Assembly: GCF_002878395.1 (NCBI RefSeq) | Contig: NC_061121.1 | Coordinates: 47,469,423-47,533,422 of the forward strand | DNA: 64,000 nt | Reading direction: 5' to 3' | Origin: Capsicum annuum | Lineage: Eukaryota; Streptophyta; Magnoliopsida; Solanales; Solanaceae | Shown here: one piece after another, positions 56,766 to 64,000 of the stretch | Numbering within the stretch: position 1 is the first letter of the stretch | How the letters are laid out: each line of letters starts with the position of its first letter | The notes under the pieces: model-generated | What the model was told of the DNA's origin: nothing | The model's input: only the letters and a program-made list of their open reading frames with translations | Databases searched by the model: none | Position numbers and translations under genes: made by a program

Positions 56766-57582
56766 TAAATTCAATTGACCTAATGAAGTAACTCATTTTT
56801 CAAGGACATTAACTCAACAACAATTTGTGAAAGTGTGGATGAGAAGATCAGACAGATTAATTCAAAATGCATGGCATAATTATTAGAGTTAACTGTCATT
56901 TTTAGATAAATTTTTTGTTTCTTTGTTTCAAATGGGGGCATTCATGGTCTTGTCTTTCCTTTCTTTATTGTATTTTTATTTTATTTTCTTGAGTCAGTTA
57001 TCCAAAAAATCATTGTCATTTTTCTCTTATCTTTAAGTTAAGTTTATGCCAAAACAAGTGAGAAAAGATTTTAAAACTGGCCACCAGCTTCTTCAATTGC
57101 ACAAAGTAAGACAAAAGGGCCAGCACATGCAAAGACATGATTGTGAGCCGAAATAAGACATACAAAAATTGTGTCAACAGACAAGTTTGGGAACTCATGG
57201 AAATACCAAGGTTCAAATGGTTTATCTGATGAACATGGCAAAGCAGAGATACCGTGTTTTTTTGAGCGTCACTCTTAATAATCTGAGTTTGGGTCAACGA
57301 TGCAGCAAGTCAATGACATATGCTAATTGTTGTAAGCAAGATTAAATATGATCGGGACAAGGGCGATTGACTCGAAAGCCAAAGCCACAAACCAACCACC
57401 ATGTTTTTAAACTCAAAAGTTTTCTTTGATGAAATAGGAACATATGCTACCTTTGAATCAAGGATTTCAAAGCTTAAACATCAAAGGCCGTAATATTCTC
57501 ACTTCTACAAATTCAAGAGGCAATATTGTTGCACAGATTTGGTATTCAAAACCATGGTAAAACTCATAATCCAATATCTCTA
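56766..57582 (+). other. Element C 3' UTR, no gene seen
   Basis: About 800 bp of mixed AT-rich sequence between two tandem arrays. A 93-codon minus-strand open frame (57016-57297) has no domain features and I do not treat it as a gene. Confidence 0.45.
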
Positions 57583-58155
57583 GGAGACACGCTTCCTTAT
57601 TTGGGTAATTCAAGCAACATTTATAAGGAGACACACTTTCTTGTTTGGGTAATTCAAGTGATATTTGTAAGGAGACGCACTTCCTTGTTTGGGAAATTCA
57701 AGAAACATTTGTAAGGAGATGCACTTCCTTGTTTGGACAATTCAAGCAATATTTGTAAGGAGATGAACTTCCTTGTTTGGGTAATTCAAGCAGTATTGGT
57801 AGAGAGACACACTTCCTTATTTTGGTAATTTAAGTGGCATAGTAAGGAGACGCACTTCCTTATTTTGGTAATTCAAGAGGCATTGGTAAGGAGACGCACT
57901 TTCCTGTTTGGGTATTTAAAGCAACATTTGTAAGGAGACGCATTTCTTTGGTTGGGTAATTCAAGCGCCATTTGTAAGGAAACGCACTTCCTTGTTTGGG
58001 TAATTCAACTGGCATTTGTAAGAAGATGCACTTCCTTGTTTTGGTAATTCAAGCAACACCTGTAAGGAGACGTACTTCCTTGTTTGGGTAATTCAAGCAA
58101 CATCTATAAGGAGACACACTTCCTTGTTTTGATAACTCAAGCAACATTGGAGCCC
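57583..58155 (+). repeat. Tandem array of about 44 bp x 13 in element C 3' UTR
   Basis: Units begin GGAGACGCACTTCCTTGTTT and continue GGGTAATTCAAGCAACATTT with GTAA. Unit starts near 57583, 57627, 57671, 57715, 57759, 57803, 57846, 57890, 57934, 57978, 58022, 58067 and 58111 give a steady period of 43-45 bp. Individual units differ at a few positions. It is a minisatellite-like 3' UTR array. Confidence 0.9.
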
Positions 58156-58623
58156 GCCGAAGCACAAGGCGAATAAATGGAAAGTCAAGCAACAAGGTGA
58201 AACAATTGAAAGCCAAGCAACAAATTGAAAATTTGCAAGTCAAGAGCCCGCCTGAAGAATAGGGTGATGAAACTCAAGTCAAGAGTTCAAAAGAAGTTGC
58301 ATAGATAAGACTTTTGTAATTTTATTTATCTTTTTAACTCTTGTAATTTTTCATTTTTTGATGTAATGACAAAGCCGCACTGAAACCCCGATGGGACCTC
58401 ACTCGACTCTCTAACTCGGTATAGTCTATATCCTTCCAATCCTTTGAGATACCTGTCACTTGATTCCCTCATAAATTGGGTAGGTAAGATGTCCTAAGTC
58501 AAGACTTGGTGTCCCTTCTTCTTTCTATTTCACTCTTTTAATAATGGTCGAGACAAAATTCTGTCTCGTTATCTAATTCTTTGTCTGAAAACACTTAGTG
58601 TTTACTTGCAAAGACGGGCATCA
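58156..58623 (+). other. End of element C 3' UTR up to the 3' LTR
   Basis: Non-coding. It ends in CTTGCAAAGACGGGCATCA before the LTR; AAAGACGGGC is the best candidate polypurine tract. Confidence 0.5.
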
Positions 58624-59739
58624 TATAGACACATAATTTTGTCCCTCCAAAAAATCCAATTCATCCATTTTTACCTCACGTTGTCATACACTCTCACCAA
58701 CGTGATTATCCCTCCATAAAATGGCAAAAATAACAACCCTTAAACAAATTTACCTTGTTTTAATCCTATCCTAACAACCTCTCCAATTAAAAGTGGACAC
58801 CTCATAACTCACCACCCTATACCTCTACCTCCTTACCCCACTCACGTGTCCCACACATCAACACACAAAAAGGAAACCATCAATATATACATGGAGAAGG
58901 ATCATTCACAGGGGGAGAGACCCATATACACACGAAAGTTCTTCTTCCAATTTACAAAGCTTTACCACACCATTCACGATTCTCTCACAGAAAACACTCT
59001 CCATCGTCACTCATCCCACACCCACATCATTGATGCACATCTCAATTCATAGCATACATACTCGCATAAACATCATACACACACATTGATAAAAATTAAT
59101 TCATGCACAGAATGAGAGAGAAAAGTAAGGAAAAAAATAAAGCAACGTCACCGGAGTTTACTATTCCGTTGAACCGACTCCGGTGTTATTCCTTTAACCC
59201 CTATTTCTAACCAAAATTAACCCCTCACGATTGGTTCTGGCAAATTCCCACTGGAATAACATCGAGACCCTTGTAAATCATTGAAAACAGCCACATCCAC
59301 AGGTGATCGAGCTCACCGGAGCTTCGGCAAAACAAAGTCGCCCCAACTAGTCCCGATTCCAGCGAAGTTTGCCATAAATCTATTGAAACAGTAGTTGGGG
59401 GTTCGAAATTGGTATGGGTTTGTTTCGTTGTGCGGTTTTCTAATTTGGGTCGATGAAAAAATAGAAAAAAAGAAGGCTATTCGAGTTAGTTTGCTCGTCA
59501 TTGAGGTTGGGTCCGAGATTTAGACGCAGTTCTAGTCGGAAGGAACAATTTCAATTAAAAAGTATTGAGGTCCATTCCTCCACTCATTCTCTATTCTATT
59601 TTGGAATTTTGGTTGTTTGTTATGGGTGTGAATAACTTGTTTGTTTAACATGCTTGAATCTATGTTGTGCATACGTGGTTGGTATTGGATTTGACAGTTG
59701 ATGAATTGGTTTAATCATGTTGAGAATGAATTTGGGAAA
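58624..59739 (+). repeat. 3' LTR of element C, first 1.1 kb, cut by element D
   Basis: It begins TATAGACACATAATTTTGTC, aligning to the 5' LTR start TGTAGACACGTAATTTTGTC. It follows that LTR to GAATTTGGGAAA, where the 5' LTR continues TGGGAATCGAAAATTG but here TGATACAATG of element D begins. Confidence 0.9.
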
Positions 59740-60400
59740 TGATACAATGCTAAGTGTGTATCAAGAAATTCCAACCAACACAAGAACAACACGATGAACA
59801 ACAAAGTGCTAGTGAATCGAAAATGGCCACACATGGCTTCACTAGGCTTGCAACACTTGTTTGAACTAGAAAAGTGAGTTTAACAACAAGAACAACAAAG
59901 ACAATATTGCTAGTGAATCGAAAGAGCCCCACATAGCTTCACTAGACTTTTATATTCAACAACACAATGTTAACAAGATTTACAAAGAAAGAGATAAAAA
60001 CTTGACACACAATATTCATTAATCTAAGAACCCTAGCAAGAGAAAGAACCCTAAGACTAATAAATATCAATACCAAGTTCTTACTTGGACCAAGAGGAAC
60101 TCAAAGAACCTCAAGAACCTAGTTTCTAGCCAATATACAACATTAGTATCACTCTCCTAGTGAGAATTTGGTTTCGGCCTCTCCAAATGATGAGAAAGAG
60201 AAGTAAAAAATTTACAAGTCTTTGTTTCTTGAATAATAGGAATGAACTAAAGTAAGACTAGACCTATTACATGGCTTATATAGTCACTTAGAAATGAGGG
60301 ACAAAGACCAAATTACCCTTGGCATTTAAGTGGGTGGGTTTGGGGTGTCTTGGTGGGCCTCTTTACATTTTATTAAATATAGGCTCTTAGATGGGCTCAC
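59740..60400 (-). repeat. 3' LTR of element D
   Basis: On the plus strand the outer end reads TGATACAATGCTAAGTGTGT at the junction with C. The inner end is not certain; it lies between the TATA box (60275-60282) and the polyprotein stop (60443), or overlaps the coding end as in some CRM elements. It includes two similar segments with CTAGTGAATCGAAA and CACATGGCTTCACTAG (about 59810 and 59910). Confidence 0.6.
60275..60282 (-). promoter_or_regulatory. TATA box of the element D LTR
   Basis: The minus strand reads TATATAAG in GACTATATAAGCCATG, within the presumed U3/R part of the LTR. Confidence 0.5.
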
Positions 60401-60442
60401 AAGGACCTCACATATGGCCAAGAATGTGAACAAGGCTTGGAT

Positions 60443-60802
60443 TCATTGCAACTCACGTGCTTGGCTTCGTGTGAAAGTTCTCGAGCTAGGAATTCTCGTA
60501 TCATCCTCTCCATATTTAAGGGAATTTTTCGTCAAATTTGGATCATTGCCATCCTCCACTATTTCCACCCGAGAGAGATCACACACGTTGAAAGTGTTGT
60601 GCACTTGATATTTCGGGGGTAGATCAATCTTATAGGCATTGTCGTTGATCCTTTATAATACTTGGAATGGTCCATCACCCCGTGGAATCAACTTAGCATT
60701 CCTTTGAGACGGGAATCTATCCTTCCTTAGGTGCACCCACACCCAATCTCCCGATTCAAGAATGAGTTTTCTTCTTCCTTTGTTGGATCGCCTCGTAACT
60801 TC
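60443..60802 (-). pseudogene. pol: Element D integrase C-terminus with CR-like tail
   Basis: Minus strand, continuing after a stop at about 60803. Residues: TRRSNKGRRKLILESGDWVW, VHLRKDRFPSQRNAKLIPRG, then (after a stop) RINDNAYKIDLPPKYQVHNT, FNVCDLSRVEIVEDG and, at the end, DTRIPSSRTFTRSQARELQ with TGA at 60443-60445. The GPY/F-like module and an Arg-rich end are typical of chromovirus IN; in CRM the tail is the CR motif or a chromodomain relative, thought to direct integration to centromeric chromatin. Confidence 0.7.
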
Positions 60803-61852
60803 TTATTTTTTCTTCTCTAACCGCAACCTCACCTTCTCATGTAGCTTTTTCATGGCCTCAACCCATTTGCTTCCATCTAAGCTTATCACAAGATCACTTG
60901 GCAAAAGGGTTAAATCCAAAGGGGTAAGGGGGTTGATGCCGTATACACACTCAAAGGGTGTCATCCCCGTGCTCGAGTATATAACACGATTATAAGCAAA
61001 CTTAATCAACGGTAAGTGCTCCTCCCAAGAAGTCATTTTTCCTCTAACTATGGACCGTAGCATAGACCCTAAGGTCCTATTTACTACTTCCGTTTGGCCA
61101 TCAGTTTGTGGGTGGCATGAAGTCGAAAACAACAACTTAGTACCGAGTCTACCCCACATGGACTTCCAAAAATGGCTTAGGAATTTAGAATCCCTATCAC
61201 TCACTATGGTCCTCGGAACACCATGAAGTTTTACAACATTATCAATAAACAAAGAGGCTACGCTAGGCGTATCATCACATTTAGAACAAGGAATAAAGTG
61301 AGCCATCTTGGAAAACCGATCCACTACGACAAAAATACTATCCCGCCCCCTTCTAGTCCTCGGAAATTCCAACACGAAGTCCATTGATATGTCAAGCCAA
61401 AGATTCAAAGGGGTGGACAATGGGGTGTACAACCCGTGGGGTTGGAGCCGTGACTTGGCTCCTTTGCACTCAACACATTGGCCGCAAATTCGGGCCACAT
61501 CCTTGTGCATTCTAGGCTAATAAAATTGTTCTTCCAAAATTTCAAGGGTCTTCTCGACCCCAAAATGGCCCATTAGACCGCCATTGTGTGATTCCCTCAC
61601 AAATAATTCTCTCCACGAACTTGAGGGAACAGACAATTGTCTACCTTTAAACAAGTATCCATCAAATTTGGTATAGGGATGGGAACCCCTATCCGTAACC
61701 CACTTATCCTTTTGCAACCCTTCACTTTTCGTACAGATAGGAGTGAAGTAAGGGTCCTCGGGATATAAAGACTTGAGGCTTTCAAACCCCATCAACTTAG
61801 ACGACAAAGTAGACACAAGCACATGTTTTTGGGACAAGGTATCAGCAACCAC
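60803..61852 (-). pseudogene. pol: Element D integrase zinc finger and catalytic core
   Basis: The minus-strand frame from 61852 shows the HHCC finger: RESHNGGLMGHFGVEKTLEI (two His), a stop at about 61514-61516, then ICGQCVECKGAK (two Cys). The core (61510-60803) has LDISMDFVLEFPRT (first Asp), TIVSDRDSKFLSHFWKS (second Asp) and HPQTDGQTEVVNRT (Glu): a complete D,D,E set. YNRVIYSSTGMTPFECVYGI and NPLTPLDLTLLP follow. Upstream of the finger is VADTLSQKHVLVSTLSSKLM, the RNase H-IN linker. Only the single stop and the end of frame at 60803 disable this part. Confidence 0.9.
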
Positions 61853-61873
61853 ATTGTCTTTACCCTTCTTGTA

Positions 61874-62962
61874 TTAAATAACACAAGGAAAAGTTTCAAG
61901 AAATTCAATCCATTTGGCATGCCGCTGGTTAAGCTTGTCTTGTGCCCGTAGATGCTTCAAGGATTCATAATCCATTCGGATCACGAATTCTTTAGGCCAC
62001 AAATAATGTTTCCAAGTAGCCAAGGCTCTAATTAAGGCATACAACTCTAAATCATACGTAAAGTAGTTTAGAGTTTCTCCTTTGAGCTTTTCGCTAAAGT
62101 AGGCAATAGGATTCAATTCTTGCATTAAAACCGCGCCTATGCAGACTTTGCTTGCATCACATTTGACCTCAAAATTCTTGTCAAAATTTGGCAATTGTAG
62201 CAAAGGGTCCGAGATGAGGATAGCTTTCAAGTCCTCGAAGGCCTTAGCTTATTCATCTCCCCACTTGAAAGGCCGATCCTTTTTAATCACTTCGGTCAAG
62301 GAGGCAGCAATGGTGCTAAATCCTTTAACAAAATGTCTATAAAAACTAGCCAACCTATGGAAGCTTCTCACTTCACCTACGATTTTGGGAGTTGGCCAAT
62401 TTTTAATGGCGTCAATCTTAGATTCATCCACTTCGACCCCTCTTGAGCTCACCACAAACCCAAGAAATACAGCCTCATAGACACCAAAAGAACACTTTTC
62501 TAGATTAGCATATAAATTCTCCTTTCGTAGGACATCAAACACACATTGTAAATATTTTACATGATCATCTAAGGACTTACTCTACACCAATACATCATCA
62601 AAATAAACAACAACAAACTTTTTGATAAATGGCTTCATCACATGATTCATTAGCCTCATGAAAGTACTTGGAGCATTTGTTAGGTCGAATAGCATAACCA
62701 TTCATTCATAGAGACCGAATTTGGTCTTGAAGGCGGTTTTTCATTCATCACCTGGTTGCATACGAATTTGGTGATAGCCACTCCTCAAATCAATTTTAAA
62801 AAACAAATATGAACCACTCAATTCATCAAGCATATCATTTAACCTAGGAATAAGGTGACGATATTTTACTGTTATCTTGTTGATGGCTCGGCAATCAACG
62901 CATATACGCCAAGTCCCATCTTTCTTGGGAACTAGTAGCATCGTAACCACACAAGGGCTCAT
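61874..62962 (-). pseudogene. pol: Element D reverse transcriptase and RNase H
   Basis: Minus strand, in three frames. 62962-62741: [20 protein letters not shown] and [35 protein letters not shown]. Around 62600 the catalytic VVYFDDVLV is readable, followed by a TAG. 62542-62249: [20 protein letters not shown] and [20 protein letters not shown]. 62230-61874: RNase H with [40 protein letters not shown] and [20 protein letters not shown]; the acidic residues of the active site are present. Frameshifts near 62240 and 62545-62740. Confidence 0.88.
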
Positions 62963-63061
62963 ACTCTCCTTGATATATCCTTTGTTGAGGAGTACCTAAA
63001 CTTGGCATTGTAATTCCTTGGTATCCATCGGGTTGCTCTTATAAGCCAGTTTGTAAGGCAA

Positions 63062-63814
63062 TTATAAACCCGACATAAAATCTATTTGGTGCTCAATTCC
63101 CCAAAGTGGGGGAAATCCTTGCGGTAATTCCTTTGGGAAGACATCCTCATAATCCTGCAAAACATAAGAAATAAAAGGAGAAATGGAAATGTTAGTGGCG
63201 TTAGTGTTAAAATAATGAGCCAAGAAGAGCATCGGAGTGTCCTCGTCATGATCCATAAATAATTCTTTCCTCCTAGCCATCATCATCACACTTCCTTTCC
63301 CCTTAGAAATTAGGAGCCCCTCAGTTTCCCCTACTCCTTCACTCTCGAGTTCCCCTCTTTTTCCCTCACTCTCGGCCTTCTTTCCCTTTTCCCTCAATTC
63401 CCACATCTTTTGATATAATTCATTCACTTGGGAAGGCAATAATGGATGAAGAGCGACCTTTCGGCCATCCTTCTCAAGTGTATACCGATTGGACCTTCCA
63501 TCATGTTTGGTCGACCTATCGTATTGCCAAGTCCTTTCTAACAACAAGTGACAAGCTTGCATTGGTATCACATCACAAAGTACCTCGTCATGGTAGTTGG
63601 CTACCTTAACACGTATCACACATTGCCTTATGACCTTTAACGCGCCGCATTCATTCAACCATTGCAACTTGTAAGGACTATTGTGAGGTGTAGTCGGCAA
63701 TTTCAAGAAGTTCACCATTGCAACACTAACCATATTCTCACAACTTCCACTATCTATCACCATAGTACACATACTTTTCTTCACAATTCTCCTATTGGCT
63801 AGGGTCATTGGCAC
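63062..63814 (-). pseudogene. Element D protease and linker to RT
   Basis: Minus-strand frame of 250 codons. The aspartic protease core contains TMVIDSGSCENMVSVAMVNF (DSG active site at about residues 22-24), YKLQWLNECGALKVIRQCVI, and CDVIPMQACHLLLERTWQYD in place of the usual LLGRPW flap (G changed to E, P to T). A basic/acidic linker (KGKKAESEGKRGELESEGVG) leads to DYEDVFPKELPQGFPPL and IEHQIDF, the RT entry. The altered flap suggests loss of function. Confidence 0.8.
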
Positions 63815-64000
63815 GCCTCACTACAAAGTTTGGAACCACGCACTCCCCTTCTTGCGGATAAGCATCCTCACAATCATTATCATCATGTGGCTCATTTTTA
63901 GGTTTCTCTCCATCTTGAGGCCCGGCCTTATTTTTTTCTTTTTCAAGACCCATTTCCTCACCAAGGTAATACAATCTCCCTTCCCTTAGGATTATATTGC
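63792..64000 (-). pseudogene. Element D gag-protease linker, partial
   Basis: A minus-strand frame from 63974 with a charged linker KNEPHDDNDCEDAYPQEGEC and FVVRRANDPSQ, in a different frame from the protease, so a frameshift lies near 63800. The gag zinc knuckle should be just beyond 64000. Confidence 0.6.

Larger units (their letters stand above)
49767..59739 (+). mobile_element. Element C: non-autonomous Ogre-like element, 3' LTR interrupted
   Basis: 5' LTR (49767-51677), tRNA-Arg-type PBS, leader with two UTR motifs, gag, a retained intron segment, a short pol-leader remnant, a long repeat-filled 3' UTR and the first 1.1 kb of the 3' LTR (58624-59739). No ORF1, protease, RT, RNase H or integrase is found. 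It lies within B's 3' LTR and is in turn cut by element D. It looks like an internal-deletion derivative related to element A (same LTR start, same gag and intron). Confidence 0.85.
59740..64000 (-). mobile_element. Element D: CRM-like chromovirus, minus strand, runs off the window
   Basis: From right to left: end of gag or linker, protease, RT, RNase H, integrase with a CR-type tail and 3' LTR. Phrases such as [39 protein letters not shown] and FTRSQARELQ at the C-terminus are what I know of the CRM (centromeric retrotransposon) clade of chromoviruses. In-frame stops and frameshifts show it is inactive. The 5' LTR, PBS and gag lie beyond 64000. The right edge of its insertion in C cannot be seen. 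Confidence 0.8.

Noticed and set aside
57583..58155. CRISPR-like array of 13 regular units
   Set aside because: The units are contiguous 44-bp tandem copies without unique spacers, in a plant retrotransposon UTR.
60330..60622. Plus-strand frames across the end of element D
   Set aside because: The minus strand here encodes the recognisable integrase C-terminus; the plus-strand frames are shadows.

Overview
The window reads as plant nuclear heterochromatin. It is AT-rich, contains an assembly gap of exactly 100 N, and is almost entirely made of decayed LTR retrotransposons. I see no intact host gene, rRNA or tRNA gene. The LTR styles, the tRNA-Arg primer sites and the UTR motifs resemble what I know from asterid genomes, most likely Solanaceae; that is recognition from memory, not a search. 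A CRM-like chromovirus on the right would fit pericentromeric DNA.

Layout. (1) 1-12957, minus strand: a degenerate Ogre/Tat-type Ty3/gypsy element, called E here. Reading right to left it has a 5' LTR, a PBS, an ORF1-position remnant, gag, a deleted gag-pro region, an intron remnant, the front of reverse transcriptase fused by deletion to the tail of integrase, and a long 3' UTR with tandem repeats. A partial Tekay/Del-like LTR (1-1439) sits in that 3' UTR. (2) 12958-13967: about 1 kb that I cannot assign. (3) 13968-25565, plus strand: Ogre-like element A with 5' LTR (containing the N gap), PBS, ORF1, gag, protease, an intron of about 196 bp, RT and RNase H, then truncated. (4) 25619-27793: a Tekay/Del-like LTR without visible internal region. 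(5) 27794-31050: non-coding DNA with two MITE-like elements and a tandem repeat.

(6) 31051-64000 is a four-level nest. A Tekay/Del-like LTR (from 31051) is cut at 32737 by Ogre-like element B. B's 3' LTR is cut at 49767 by Ogre-like element C. C's 3' LTR is cut at 59740 by a minus-strand CRM-like chromovirus D, which runs off the window. Each junction can be read by aligning the interrupted LTR with its complete partner.

None of the elements is coding-competent, and each Ogre-like copy lacks a different block. A lacks everything after RNase H. B lacks protease and the front of RT. C lacks ORF1, protease and pol. E lacks the middle of pol. All four share a UTR motif of about 60-70 bp (GAACTACG, then TGACCTGATTC, then GATACGTAGGCAGCC, then GGTTCGGT). 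It occurs at least 16 times, before gag and/or after pol, and I find it the most interesting unexplained structure here. Other points of note are an in-frame intron in A, a second PBS-like core inside U5, tandem palindromes just upstream of the LTR TATA box of E, and several 3' UTR tandem arrays of the kind proposed to seed satellites.
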